Positions 17,425-27,700 are shown, counted from the stretch's first letter. The stretch is DNA of 64,000 nucleotides from Thermoprotei archaeon (GCA_003649445.1 QMRV01000007.1:3870-67869); one strand, 5' to 3'. Notes: generated from the sequence alone by a model not told the origin. Translations and numbers: made by a program.

Positions 17425-17785
17425 AAGAGACTTACATCATGAGCGGGCGACAAGTCTTTTAAAAATGGCTTTGAAGGGAAGTTATGGAGCAATGTATACG
17501 TCCGACTATATACTTGATGAGGCTGTTACTGTTGCTTTAGTGAGAACAGGAAAACCCGAAATAGCTATTGATATAGGGAACTTCATATTGTCTTCAAGAA
17601 AACTGAGGATTGTATATGTAGATAAAGTTATTTTTGAAGAAGCTTGGAAAATATTCACTAAGTATTCTGAGAAGAAGTTAAGTTTTACAGACGCTACATC
17701 TATAGCTATTATGAAAATATATGATATAGATTTTATCATGAGTTTTGATAAACATTTTGACGGTATAGTGCCGAGAATATTCTAA
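17366..17785 (+). CDS. VapC-type PIN-domain ribonuclease toxin
   Basis: A PIN-domain endoribonuclease of the VapC family. Conserved acidic residues are visible: D in VFIDTGIF, E in ILDEAV, D in SFTDATS and D in SFDKHFD. The start is uncertain (ATG 17354, ATG 17366 or GTG 17378). ATG 17366 puts the first Asp near residue 10, as in the family. It overlaps the antitoxin gene. Expression is presumably translationally coupled. Confidence 0.8.
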   Translation: MVVVVAVFIDTGIFVAARNKRDLHHERATSLLKMALKGSYGAMYTSDYILDEAVTVALVRTGKPEIAIDIGNFILSSRKLRIVYVDKVIFEEAWKIFTKYSEKKLSFTDATSIAIMKIYDIDFIMSFDKHFDGIVPRIF

Positions 17786-18025
17786 CATAAGCTTAGTCTT
17801 TCAGAAATGAGTTAAGTTATAATATTCCCTCTACGACTTTATTGCAGTTTACTGCTTCTGTCTTTTCACTATAAGGCCTCTATATCTTTAGTTTATGTAG
17901 ATTTTGTGGTCTTAAATACTTTAATGAAACTATAGTTAAACTACTTGCTGGAAATTCTACTCTTTATTATTTATCATATTATATGCGATTGAGAATGTTT
18001 CCTCTGCTTCTTTAATGGAAGCTAT

Positions 18026-18697
18026 TCATACTGCGACTGATTTAATAAAATCCAAGCTGAATACGTACTCAAATGCTTCTTTTACCGGAATTATTCCTGC
18101 TCCTAGAACTTTTTTCCCTATAATATTTAGTCCTGAATCTCTATAGAGGGCTAGTACTTTGTCGCGGTCACCCATGAAAATTCCCTGTTTATTAATAGGA
18201 GCCATCAATACTTCAGTTAGTTTTTGCTCCTTAATGAAGGGTACTGTTTTCCAAGGCTCGTGAGTAACGAGACCATATTTTAGTCCATGTTCTTTTAGTA
18301 AATCGATTTGAGAACATATTTTTTCTAAGTCGAGAGTATCTACTATTGAAGCATGTACGAGAGCTATAGCTGCGTCGAGTTTAATTATCCAGTTTAAGCT
18401 TTCTTCATCATCGGGCATAAGTGTAGCTACTATTACTGGCTTAATACCTGTTCTTCGAGAAGTTTCTTCTACTGCTTTAGCTAGGAAAGAATATGCTAAA
18501 AGCTGTACTCCAGTAACGCCCAGCTTAAAACAATACTCTAAAATCTTTACAATATTTTCTGGGTGTAATACAAAGTCGTAATAGTATTTATATGATTTTA
18601 AGCCGAATTGTCCTGCAGCTATAAAAGGTGATGTGCCTACTAGTACTTTAGGTATTTTTACTCCACTTAACTCGACTAAAGGGAAAGAGAATTTCAC
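18026..18697 (-). CDS. TIM-barrel-like protein of unknown function, interrupted by TGA
   Basis: A 223-residue protein resembling aldo/keto-reductase-like or related TIM barrels: KVLVGTSPFIAAGQFG, GVTGVQLLAYS, LVTHEPWK, KVLGAGII. It ends with TGA at 18026-18028, but the same frame continues for 22 codons (IASIKEAEETFSIAYNM) to TAG at 17957. That continuation looks like the normal last helix of the barrel (compare 'VVGISSxEEVEEN'), with TGA where Gly would be expected. It lies 9 bp downstream of psmA and is probably co-transcribed. It is either a truncated gene or a TGA readthrough. Confidence 0.6.
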   Translation of the reverse strand: MKFSFPLVELSGVKIPKVLVGTSPFIAAGQFGLKSYKYYYDFVLHPENIVKILEYCFKLGVTGVQLLAYSFLAKAVEETSRRTGIKPVIVATLMPDDEESLNWIIKLDAAIALVHASIVDTLDLEKICSQIDLLKEHGLKYGLVTHEPWKTVPFIKEQKLTEVLMAPINKQGIFMGDRDKVLALYRDSGLNIIGKKVLGAGIIPVKEAFEYVFSLDFIKSVAV

Positions 18698-18706
18698 GCT
18701 GAAACC

Positions 18707-19438
18707 TTAGCTGAACGAAGACTCTTTCTTCATTTTCTCTAAGTATTTTTCTACTTCATCTTTACTTAGTATTCTGAACTTCTTTGTCTTAACGTCTACT
18801 AGAGCCGCATCTATTATCTCCTTTTTAGCTCCTCCTTCAATAGTCTTATCGAGTGTATAGAGTGCGAGCAACAGTGCTTTTTCTAGACTCATTTCAAGAC
18901 TATAATTTTTTTCAAGTATTTTGAGTGCTTCTTCACTACCAGATCCTATTGCATGTGCATAGAAACCGAGATATGTTCCTTGAGGATTTGTTCCATATAG
19001 CTTGGGTCCTGTTGCGTCTACTCCTGCTATGAGGAATGCTACTCCGAATGGTCTTACGCCGCCGTACTGCGTGTATATCTGTTTTATGTCGCATATTCTT
19101 CTGGCTAAAGTTTCTACGGGAATAGGTTCATCGTAAATAAGTCTATGAATCTGCGCGTATTCTCTTGCTTTATCGATTAGCACACGCGCATCAGAAGCGA
19201 AGCCTGCGAATGTTAGGCCTACGTGCTCGTCTATCTTCTGTATTTTATCAAAAGGCTCTGCTAAAGGATACTGCTTTTTGTTGAGAACTGCTAAAACAAC
19301 TCCTTCTACACACTTTACTCCGAGCGAAATGTAGCCTTTTCTAACTGCTTCAAAAGCATACTCTACTTGATATAGTCTGCCATCTGGCGAAAAAATAGTT
19401 ATCGCTCTATCATATGCAATAGAGGGAGGTAACCCCAT
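18707..19438 (-). CDS. psmA: Proteasome subunit alpha
   Basis: The alpha subunit forms the outer rings and gate of the archaeal 20S proteasome in the cytoplasm. The diagnostic N-terminus AYDRAITIFSPDGRLYQVEY is present from about residue 9, including the YDR gate motif. The core follows (GLTFAGFASDARVLIDKAR, GVRPFGVAFLIAGVD, AHAIGSGSEEAL). The length of 243 residues is normal. It starts with ATG and ends with TAA, 9 bp before the downstream TIM-barrel gene. No beta-subunit gene is in the window. Confidence 0.97.
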   Translation of the reverse strand: MGLPPSIAYDRAITIFSPDGRLYQVEYAFEAVRKGYISLGVKCVEGVVLAVLNKKQYPLAEPFDKIQKIDEHVGLTFAGFASDARVLIDKAREYAQIHRLIYDEPIPVETLARRICDIKQIYTQYGGVRPFGVAFLIAGVDATGPKLYGTNPQGTYLGFYAHAIGSGSEEALKILEKNYSLEMSLEKALLLALYTLDKTIEGGAKKEIIDAALVDVKTKKFRILSKDEVEKYLEKMKKESSFS

Positions 19439-19610
19439 TTTATTACCTAGAGAATAAAAACAAACTAGCTTAAATTCTTTATCAGTGGGTAAGACTAAAG
19501 CAATTCAAAATAAAGCACTTAGTTCCACTAGTATATTTAGCGGAGCTTAATAGAGCCAATCATCTTTAGTTCTCTTTCAAGTTTATCTGAGTACTCTACA
19601 TTACTTACTT

Positions 19611-20001
19611 TTACTTCAAATTCTTGCACGCTAAGCATGTAGATACAATAAGTATTCTTTTAATAAGCCTTCTACTGCTCACTAACACTAGTGTAACTTT
19701 CTTAGCCATAATTGCTAGAAGAGCTTCTTCAAGCAGGTCAGCAGTGTACTCAACTATATCTTTAACGACTCTACCGAGCAACGTAAGCCTATAAATGCCT
19801 CCTGTTTTATCTATAAGACCTTTAAGTTTTTCTAAATGATAGTTTAAAGTATTCTTATCCTTCAAGCCACTTTCTCTAAGTAAAATCAGTAAACGAGAGA
19901 GACCCGTGTTTAAATAGAAGCTCAATAACTCTTCTAGCTGGATGTGAAAGCGCCACAAAGATAGTGTTTAAGTACTCTTTGAGAATACTTTCAGCCATAC
20001 T
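19611..20001 (-). pseudogene. Frameshifted winged-helix regulator
   Basis: ATG at 20001 begins an ArsR-like protein (ILKEYLNTIFVALSHPARR, then VIELLFKHGSLSFTD). The frame then hits TAG. Removing one T from the TTTT run near 19884 joins it to LLRESGLKDKNTLNYHLEKL and a wing (GLIDKTGGIYRLTLLG). The C-terminus ends at 19611. It sits at the 3' end of a broken ABC ATPase gene, overlapping it slightly, and probably was its regulator. Confidence 0.65.
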
Positions 20002-20583
20002 TTGCCACCGAACGCGAGTACAGCTGTAGTAATTACTAGTTTTCTCTTCTTTCATTTCTTTAAGCAACTCAAGGACTCGATACCTAAAGTCTGGGTTAAG
20101 GTTTGCTGTAGGTTCGTCGAAGAGAAGGAGTTCAGGGTCTCCTAAAAGCGCCTCTGCTAAGCCAACTCTCTGTGCGAGACTTTTGGAGAGACCCTATTTT
20201 TCTTTTTCTATACTCGTAAAGCTCTGTAAACTCAAATACTCTAATAACTTCTCTCTTAGGCGATGCTACTTCCTTTATTTTAGCTACTGACATTAAATAG
20301 TCTTCTACACTAAGTGGAACTGGATAAATTTGATTTTCAGGCATAAAGTCTATTTTCTTTCTATTAGACTTATAGTAAATCCAAGGATTTTTACTAAAAA
20401 CTTTTACTTCACCATAATCAGGTTTAATAAGCCGTGTATAATATGTAGTGTAGTAGTTTTGCCTGCTCCATTAGGACCTATGAGCCCAACTATTTCTCCT
20501 TCTTCAATAGTTAAATTAACTCCTCTAAGAGCCCTAGTCGAGCCAAATGATTTAGCGACGTCACTCAGCTCGACGATAGCCAT
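19968..20583 (-). pseudogene. Decayed ABC transporter ATPase
   Basis: Pieces of one ABC ATPase occur in three shifting frames. First comes [15 protein letters not shown] with Walker [11 protein letters not shown]. After a shift near 20428 it reads [14 protein letters not shown], then PENQIYPVPLSVEDYL. After a shift near 20188 it reads SLAQRVGLAEALLGDP, then LLLFDEPTANLNPDFRYR (Walker B). A further shift near 20045 leads to a short tail ending at TAA 19968. At least three indels make it non-functional. No permease follows. Confidence 0.75.
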
Positions 20584-20651
20584 CATGGAAAGTACTGTCT
20601 TCAATAATATAAACTGTCTTCAGGTAGAGAGTTCTCTACCTTTATAAATGC

Positions 20652-22529
20652 TTAAATATTTTTCGGCAGCAGAGGATACTTTACCCAGACTATCATGGGT
20701 CCAGGCTCTCTATTTGCCCACGCGTAGTAAGGTATTGCTGTGAACTCTACTTCTTTCAGCAAATACTTCAGTTCGCTTACTTTTTTATAGAGCTTGTTTT
20801 CCCACTCTGAATTGTCTGCAACATAGCCTCTGCCTTTTATGACGACTACTCCTCCTAAGAGAACTGGATTGAATTCTGTTTTTAGCTCAGGATTTCGAGG
20901 AAGTACTAAGTTCCATACATCGAAGTCTTTGTTGTCGGCTTGCTCAAGGCAGTAGACTATTGGCCCTCTCTTAATAGCTACTCTACACGCGTGGTTTAGT
21001 ACCCATGGGTGAGAAGCTACTAGGACTACAGGCATACTGAACTCTAGTTTTATTCGGTCTCCTTTTCTCCATACTTTACGTATCTCGAGATAAGTGCTTG
21101 GCTCCGGCTTTACTTCGAGTAGTCTTCCATTTAAAAATACTTCGGTCTCACTACACCATCTGGGTATTCTCAAGTAAATAGAAAACTCTTTTTCTTTTTC
21201 AGGCTCTACTTCAATTTCTATTTCGCCTTCCCATGGGTACTTAGTGTACTGATTTACTTCAATAGTAGTTCCTTCTAGCTCTATTTTCGCCGAGTTCTCG
21301 GCGTATAGGTGAACCCATATGCCTTTACTTGAAGTACTGTAGAAGTAGCCTGGCAAGTAGGCTAGTAGTCTAACAATGTTTGTAGGACAACACGCGCAGC
21401 CAAACCATTCTTCTCTTCTATGTTTTCCTCTGTCTGCTAAAGGATTATCATAGAAAAAGTACTTGCCGTCAAGCGATATACCTGATAGCGCCGCGTTATA
21501 TAGTGCTAATTCCATTACATCAGCGTACTTTGCTTCAGCTGTAGCCATGAGCATACGCCAGTTCCACATAATATTCGCTATAGCTGCACATGTCTCGCAG
21601 TAAGCCCTTGCGTCTGGAAGCTCGTAGTCTTCTCCAAAAGCCTCTCCTTCATGCCTAGACCCGACGCCACCAGTAACATACATTCTTTTTTCAACCATAC
21701 TGCGCCACAGTCTAAGGAGAGTCTTGAAGAGAGAGACTTCCCCTGTCTCCATGTAGACGTCTGCGGCACCACAATTTAGGTAAAGAGACCGGACAGCGTG
21801 ACCTACGATTTCATCTAGTTCTCTGAAAGGCTTATGGTCTATTAAGTATATTGAGCCCCCTACAAGACCCTTCCCTCTCTCATCTATGAAGAATTTCGCT
21901 AAGTCTAAGTACTTTTTACTGCCAGTAACTCTGTATAGCTCTACGAGAGCCATTTCTATTTCAGGATGCCCTGGAACCCCTTCTCTTTTCCCTGGGCCAA
22001 AAATGCTGACTATATGGTCTGCTAAGCGTATAGCGGCATTTAACATTAATTTACTGCCTGTAGCCCTGTAGTAAGCTACTGCTGCTTGAAAGAAATGTCC
22101 AGCACAGTAAAGTTCGTGCATTCTAGTTAAGTCCTTCCACCTAGCTTCTTTATTAAAAGCGTAGTATGTAAACAAGTAGCCGTCTTTGTCTTGAGCCGAA
22201 ACAATATCTTTTGCTACAGAATCCGCTATTTCTCTCAACTTGTCGTCGTGTTCATAAGCTAAAGTATATGACAATGCCTCAAACCACTTGTATACATCTG
22301 AGTCATCGGCTATTCTCCACTCAATATTTTTATCTCCGCGAGCTACACGCCTAAAGTTCTCTATTCTACCTGTTTTCTCTAACTGCTTGTATACTGCGAG
22401 AAGAGTTACTTTCCTTAAAGTCTCGATACGCGGTCTCCAGAAGACATCATTAAGCTTAATAGAGTTCACAGGAACAGGCTTCAGTTTAGCGTAAGGACTC
22501 CTAGACGTGTCTACTATAACACATTTCAT
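20652..22529 (-). CDS. GH127 family glycosidase (beta-L-arabinofuranosidase-like)
   Basis: A 625-residue cytoplasmic (alpha/alpha)6-barrel enzyme of the GH127/DUF1680 group, whose founding member releases beta-L-arabinofuranose. Family landmarks include DVFWRPRIETLR at the N-terminus, KDGYLFTYY, ELYCAGHF, and YVTGGVGSRHEGEAFG. The zinc/catalytic set is ARAYCETCAAI near residue 311 (Glu and Cys) and CACCPTNIVRL near 380 (Cys-Cys). The beta-sandwich domain follows. It is adjacent to another (alpha/alpha)6 enzyme. The exact sugar cannot be told from sequence. Confidence 0.88.
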   Translation of the reverse strand: MKCVIVDTSRSPYAKLKPVPVNSIKLNDVFWRPRIETLRKVTLLAVYKQLEKTGRIENFRRVARGDKNIEWRIADDSDVYKWFEALSYTLAYEHDDKLREIADSVAKDIVSAQDKDGYLFTYYAFNKEARWKDLTRMHELYCAGHFFQAAVAYYRATGSKLMLNAAIRLADHIVSIFGPGKREGVPGHPEIEMALVELYRVTGSKKYLDLAKFFIDERGKGLVGGSIYLIDHKPFRELDEIVGHAVRSLYLNCGAADVYMETGEVSLFKTLLRLWRSMVEKRMYVTGGVGSRHEGEAFGEDYELPDARAYCETCAAIANIMWNWRMLMATAEAKYADVMELALYNAALSGISLDGKYFFYDNPLADRGKHRREEWFGCACCPTNIVRLLAYLPGYFYSTSSKGIWVHLYAENSAKIELEGTTIEVNQYTKYPWEGEIEIEVEPEKEKEFSIYLRIPRWCSETEVFLNGRLLEVKPEPSTYLEIRKVWRKGDRIKLEFSMPVVLVASHPWVLNHACRVAIKRGPIVYCLEQADNKDFDVWNLVLPRNPELKTEFNPVLLGGVVVIKGRGYVADNSEWENKLYKKVSELKYLLKEVEFTAIPYYAWANREPGPMIVWVKYPLLPKNI

Positions 22530-22729
22530 TAGTATCCGTAACTATTGTGCAGAATCCTTTAAATAATTTATTTTTACTCCATTAAGATTATTTTCTCTCA
22601 GATAGAAAATTTTTAATTTAATGATAAATATTCTAGTCTAATTAATATTACTTAATATTAAGTGATATTAAATCTATGGCTGAGCAGACGATTAGTATTG
22701 AGGCCTATACTTTATATTACTAAGGAACA

Positions 22730-24949
22730 CTACTTTATAAATATTTTTGTTACCGTTTCATTGGGAACTATTACTGTTTCTGCAAACGGCTTTAACAGAT
22801 TTTTTTCCAGAACTACTCCCGCCTCTTCGTTTTCAACAACAATTTTCTCTCCTAAAGGCGCTTTAGGCTTAATTCTCAGCTTCAAGTTTAGCTTTCTTTT
22901 AGTCTTCCTGTAGACTATGTCTAGTACTACTCCCCTGTAATTTATGCCCCTTATACCATACCTTCCTAGAAATTTCTCAGGTAAATTAGGCATTAGCTTC
23001 AGCGACTTTGTCGAAAGATCTTCTCTCATACCTAAAAGGTACCTTATTATCATTAGTGATGTAAGCGCGCCCCACCCGTAGCACTCTATTCCAGCGAACT
23101 CTCCTTTAACGTAGCCCCAATGCTCGTAACTTGTTCCTGGAACAGGGTATCTCGGCCGAAGTACACGAGTATCGGCCGCCTTATACGCGCTATCAACTAT
23201 ACTGAACACTATTTTTCTCAAGTAGCTTAGCTTACTCTTGTCTTCTTCAGAAACTTTAGCCAAAGCTTCGAGGAGAGAGTATGTCAGTGGAGGCCACCAT
23301 AAAACATCCCAGCCTGCTGAGACACAGATTTCTCTAATGACCGCTTCTACATCATCGAACATTATTTTGACTTTATTTTGGGGGGCAAGCTCGAGAAATA
23401 CTGGAGCAAGGTGAAGCACGTCTTTAAATCTAGTATACGTGTTAAATCTTGTATCAAAGTCTCGGTACCAGTTTCTGTTCCAGTGCCACTCAAGCTTATT
23501 TAAGTATTCTTCGTGGAGCTCTATCCAAGTTTTTTCGTCTTCCTTTAAGCCTAGGTCTTTAGCCACAATAGCCATGAACTTGGCCGCATGGCTCATTACA
23601 GCTTGTAGTTCAGAGACTCTGAGATATTCTATTGACTCTGATCCTTCTCCTCCGCCGCCGAACCTGAAAGCCATGTCTTCTCCGCTTTCCCAGCTGCACT
23701 TGTAGTGCAGAAAACCTTCTTCATCACTTCTGTTTTCAATCCACCAGAAGAGATACTTCTTCCAGTACGGGTAGAGCTTTTTAGCCCACTTTAAGTCCCC
23801 TGTTCTAATGTAGATTAAGTGATAATCGTAGAATGGAAAACACCATGCAGGTGAAGTACCGCAGGCGCTTCCGTCGTAGGCAATCATGTTCGGTGTTCCG
23901 TCTGCGTGAATACATGGAACATTAGGTGCTTTAGCATTGGCGAAAAGCCCGTAGAGCACTTCTTTAGCAGTGTTTTCGTCAAAGTAGCTGTAGATGAGCA
24001 TGTCTATAGAAGTTTCCGCTAAAACTACTCTAGGCCAGTTAACGTGCATTATGTCCCACTTATTCTTAATTATTCCCCTAGGAGGATACACCATGTGCCT
24101 CAGTGTCTCGATATCGTAGCGAAAACCGTTAAGCCAGTATAAAGGCCAGTCTCCTACAAGAAAAGCTGTTTTTCTCCAGAAAGCTCTATCTTCTCTCATT
24201 TTCTCCTCAATGACTGTGCCGTATTTTCTGAGAGCGTTTTCTGCTTTACGTAGAACTTCTCTTGAGTACCTGTCTTTAGCCACTACTACTGTAAGCCTCT
24301 GTTCTTCTCCTGGAGCAAGCTTTAAAGAAAGTATTCCCCAACCAGTAGCTTCGCCGAAATACTGGACTCCATTACATGACTTTAGCAAAGTCTTTCTGAA
24401 ACTCTCTACACTCTGCGAGGCCATAACTTTAGAAAACTCTTTATCACATACTAAAGCAACAGACCTTCCTCCGCCTTCAACAAGCACCTTAGAAGACTCT
24501 TCTTTAACTACTAGAAGTGTATCTCGGCAGCAGAGAGTGGCATGAGACATTACTTCCACGTTTCTCGCAGTATTTCCGATGTTGCGGAGAGTTAGAGAAC
24601 ATGCGAGAGAATCTCCGTCAATTAAAATAAATACGCCGGAAATCTCTATGTCTTTGTAAGTAAAGTGGTTTTCAATAATGTTTTTAGTGTGGTAGCTCGA
24701 CCCTACTTCAACATTTTTCTCTAAATAATCGTTCTGAGTAGTAAATAGGTCTCCGTCTATATTGAAGGCAATACCCATCGACACAACACAGTCGGCGTTT
24801 TCAGGGGATATAAACCACTTAAAAGCTATTAGCCAACCGAATCTAAATACATCGAAGCTCTTGACAACGCCACTTGGCTTGTCAGGGAAACAGTGGTCTA
24901 CGTTTTGTAGTAAGCCAAATGGAGTGTAATCTCCTTTAAGCTTGCTCAT
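22730..24949 (-). CDS. Six-hairpin (alpha/alpha)6 glycosidase, GH15/GH63-like
   Basis: A 739-residue protein without a signal peptide. Residues 1-250 form a beta-rich domain (super-sandwich type). From about 280 an (alpha/alpha)6 barrel follows, with motifs ADGTPNMIAYDG, WCFPFYDYHLIYIRTGDLKWA, CSWESGED, SAGWDVLWWPP and FAGIECYGWGALTSL. Candidate acids are E/D in SWESGED and E in GIECYGWG. The architecture recalls GH15, GH63 and GH37 families without a clear match. It is followed on the same strand, 200 bp later, by GH127. Confidence 0.65.
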   Translation of the reverse strand: MSKLKGDYTPFGLLQNVDHCFPDKPSGVVKSFDVFRFGWLIAFKWFISPENADCVVSMGIAFNIDGDLFTTQNDYLEKNVEVGSSYHTKNIIENHFTYKDIEISGVFILIDGDSLACSLTLRNIGNTARNVEVMSHATLCCRDTLLVVKEESSKVLVEGGGRSVALVCDKEFSKVMASQSVESFRKTLLKSCNGVQYFGEATGWGILSLKLAPGEEQRLTVVVAKDRYSREVLRKAENALRKYGTVIEEKMREDRAFWRKTAFLVGDWPLYWLNGFRYDIETLRHMVYPPRGIIKNKWDIMHVNWPRVVLAETSIDMLIYSYFDENTAKEVLYGLFANAKAPNVPCIHADGTPNMIAYDGSACGTSPAWCFPFYDYHLIYIRTGDLKWAKKLYPYWKKYLFWWIENRSDEEGFLHYKCSWESGEDMAFRFGGGGEGSESIEYLRVSELQAVMSHAAKFMAIVAKDLGLKEDEKTWIELHEEYLNKLEWHWNRNWYRDFDTRFNTYTRFKDVLHLAPVFLELAPQNKVKIMFDDVEAVIREICVSAGWDVLWWPPLTYSLLEALAKVSEEDKSKLSYLRKIVFSIVDSAYKAADTRVLRPRYPVPGTSYEHWGYVKGEFAGIECYGWGALTSLMIIRYLLGMREDLSTKSLKLMPNLPEKFLGRYGIRGINYRGVVLDIVYRKTKRKLNLKLRIKPKAPLGEKIVVENEEAGVVLEKNLLKPFAETVIVPNETVTKIFIK

Positions 24950-25229
24950 AGGTACACATCTTTAAGTAAGGAATAGGATAGATATAAGCTTTAGCCTTTA
25001 TTTCTGAAAACGTTAGAAAAGTTCAAATCATTAAAACACGTATTACTTTGCTATATAAGCTATTTTTAAACAAAAAAATGCTTAAAAATACAATACTATT
25101 TATAGTTTAGATTACTTCTGGCTAGAATATTTTTCACCCTGAGATAAAAAATATAGTTTAATTAATAAAAGTCATTACAGTACTTTTAATTATGGTAAAG
25201 TATTTATATTATGTACAAAAATATACACT

Positions 25230-25391
25230 GTGGTAAGAGAAGTAGAGAAGACAGCGTTTTCAGCGTCGACTTTCACAGTAACTACGGCTATTCACTTTAC
25301 TTCAACATTATTCTCTATAGCTAAAAAAGCGCCGTTTAAGCTGCAGAAAATTAATAATACTCTAGAAAATATTGAAGTTGCTCTAGGGTGA
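25230..25391 (+). CDS. Small hypothetical protein
   Basis: A 53-codon frame starting with GTG about 25 nt after a TATA-like TATTTATA and ending with TGA. It encodes a T/S/F-rich peptide (FSASTFTVTTAIHFTSTLFS) followed by a basic segment. Its frame is the same as that of the downstream metallopeptidase, and only this TGA separates them. It may be an independent small gene or a 5' part of the broken gene. Confidence 0.35.
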   Translation: MVREVEKTAFSASTFTVTTAIHFTSTLFSIAKKAPFKLQKINNTLENIEVALG

Positions 25392-27347
25392 AAACTTGAA
25401 AAATTCCTTGCAGTAGCTCTGTTTCTGAGTATACTGTTCGTAAACATAGCCTACACGAAACCTCAGTACAAGTACTCTCAGTTAGATGTACTCGTAGTAG
25501 TCTTTTTAGATGTTACTCACGACGGCGTTAACACTAATCTTATGGGAAAAAATCTCACAAAGATATTCATTGAGCTAGAAAAGGCAAGACTTTTCTACTG
25601 GAGAAACAGCCACATGAGATTTCATATAAACTTCACTTACACAATTATAGTTACTCCAGTTAGATTTACTGGCTGGTGGCTTCCTGAAGATATAGCTAGG
25701 CAAGCAGCTAGCTGCATTTTAAGGAAAGTAAGCGTTTACTGGGATGACTTCAACGGAGTAGTAGCACTATGAGCTGCACCCAAGTACCGGGAAGAACCAG
25801 ACCCTATTGGAAGCGTATGGGGGCCTGGAGGAACTATATACAAGTATTCTAGCTACCAGCTGGATGGAGCAATAGCGTGGCTTTTTGTACATGAGTTCCA
25901 TCACCAAGTAGACGAAGACTTCTATAGAAGCGGGTACCCAGAATATCCTCACGCAGACTATCCAGCTCAGCTAAAAGGACGGTTTGGAGAACACTTCGAC
26001 TTCAACGCCTATATTCTCAGGTCATGGCCTGAAGAAACTTGGCTTAAACTGAAAGCTCCTTCTACAAGCAAGCCCAAAGTATACGCTGTAGAAGATGCTG
26101 ACAGCGACCACTTTCCAGACTACGCGCCCAGTCTTCCTTTCGATGAAGTAAGGTTTGGAAGCTACGTGAACTCTTCTGACAGCGATGGAGATGAATTGAG
26201 CGATAGAGGAGAATTTCTCGCTGGAATATTCTTTTCTTCAAATCCTCTTTCATCAGACACCGATGGTGACGGCATTCCCGACGGCAAAGACCCCTATCCT
26301 CTATACCCTGTATCTACCTGTATATTAGAAAATAACTGGACCAAGATAATCGAGAAGTACATAAACTACCCGAGAATACGAGTTAACTATAGGCTCGAAG
26401 CTCTCTGGAACAATAGCGGTTTAGTTTTAAGGCTATCTTTGAGGCCACAAGAAGCAGACCACATTCTCATACACTTAGACTTAGATAGCAACGGCTGGTG
26501 GCACGGCAAAGGAAACTATGAACTCATACTTTCTCCTAAGGCAGGAAACCCCCTTATTAAAGCACACGTACTAGACTGCTCTGAAGCAGAAAAGAGCTTA
26601 GATAAGCCCTGTCTCTGGGACGACGATCCTAGACACGGCTACAGGCTAGTTACTTTAAACGACTTTAAGACAACGTCTTACAATAAACTTATTGAAGGAA
26701 AACTATACAAAGTAATCGAAATACTTATTCCAAGAAACAGTAAAACCGGGTTTATTCCTAAAGAAAACAGAACCATTGGTCTCAGACTAGAGTTCAGGTA
26801 TGAGAACAGCTCGTGGGCAACCGTCTTCGAACGATATCACTTAGTATACTTAACTTTAGTTAAAAAGCCTCCAAGCATAACTCGCGTAGAAGCGAAAAAT
26901 ATTTCTCCGCCAAGCAATGAAGACAAAGCTATATACATAAAACAGTACGTGGAATTTCTGACAGAAAAGTACGCTAAAATAGTAGTTTTCGTCGAAAACT
27001 ATGCTTTCAAAGACATCGAAAATATTAGCATTAAAATAGGAAACCATACACTTCGCTTAGATTACCTAAAGGCCAGGAAATCAGCAAAACTGAGATACAC
27101 TGTTCCACTTACAGAAAAGAAGACTGCAGTTCTCCCGAGGAGAGCTTACATAGAGTACTTTGTAGGCTCAAAGAAATATAATCTTGAGCAGAGTTTACCT
27201 ATAATAATTGTCTCAGTAGAAAAGCCGCCTGATATAGGATTAATTCTTTTAAAAGATTCTCTCATAACTATTGCCATACTGGCGGCAGCTACTGTTTTAG
27301 CATATGCAATAATTCTTATTAAAAAGAAAGTGCAGAAAACTATTTAA
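25392..27347 (+). pseudogene. Secreted HExxH metallopeptidase with calcium-binding repeats, interrupted by TGA
   Basis: One frame of about 650 codons is broken by a single TGA at 25770-25772. It opens with a signal peptide (KLEKFLAVALFLSILFVNIA); a GTG at 25388 would start it if one A of the following AAAA were absent. After the TGA it continues directly with YREEPDPIGSVWGPGG, then LFVHEFHHQVD, the HExxH zinc motif. Next come thrombospondin-3-like calcium loops (DSDGDELSDRGE, DTDGDGIPDGKDPYP), a beta-rich region, and a C-terminal membrane anchor (about 1-2 spans) ending KKKVQKTI. It is probably a cell-surface protease. The long uninterrupted downstream part suggests recent damage or readthrough. 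Confidence 0.7.
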
Positions 27348-27448
27348 ATAAATTTCTTCTGATTAATATGTGCATAATTTCAGTTTTAATTTTAATGACT
27401 ATTTCTTTGGTATAAGCGAGTATAAAATAGCGTTTAGAGTATTTTACC

Positions 27449-27688
27449 ATGGTAAATACATATACCGTAGATCCTAGCAAAGCAAAAGTATTAACTGAAG
27501 ACTCTAGACAAGTAATTAAAGCCAGCGGATTTATTTGGGCTGGAGGCCAGAAAAAGAAAAAGGGACTATCTAAGGCTATTTCAGTAATAAAGAAAGACAG
27601 CATTAGGATATCAGTAGAAGCAGAAATAGATGAGCCTATTATGAATATGTGCTTAGGGTCTGCCTTAATGTTGTCTCCTACTTTATAG
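27449..27688 (+). CDS. Small hypothetical protein
   Basis: A 79-residue frame starting at ATG, with TATAAAATA at 27421-27429 giving a TATA box about 24 nt upstream. Codon choice resembles neighbouring genes (GTA, AAA, ACT). The opposite-strand frame of 122 codons looks like a shadow. The protein has a basic GGQKKKKG segment and an SIRISVEAEIDEP strand. No family is recognised. Confidence 0.4.
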   Translation: MVNTYTVDPSKAKVLTEDSRQVIKASGFIWAGGQKKKKGLSKAISVIKKDSIRISVEAEIDEPIMNMCLGSALMLSPTL

Positions 27689-27700
27689 TCCGTCATCGCG

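Noticed and set aside
13512..25391. Apparent similarity between the T-rich remnant near 13.5 kb and the small frame at 25230
   Set aside because: Both share a few V/T/E residues only; too short and low-complexity to claim homology.
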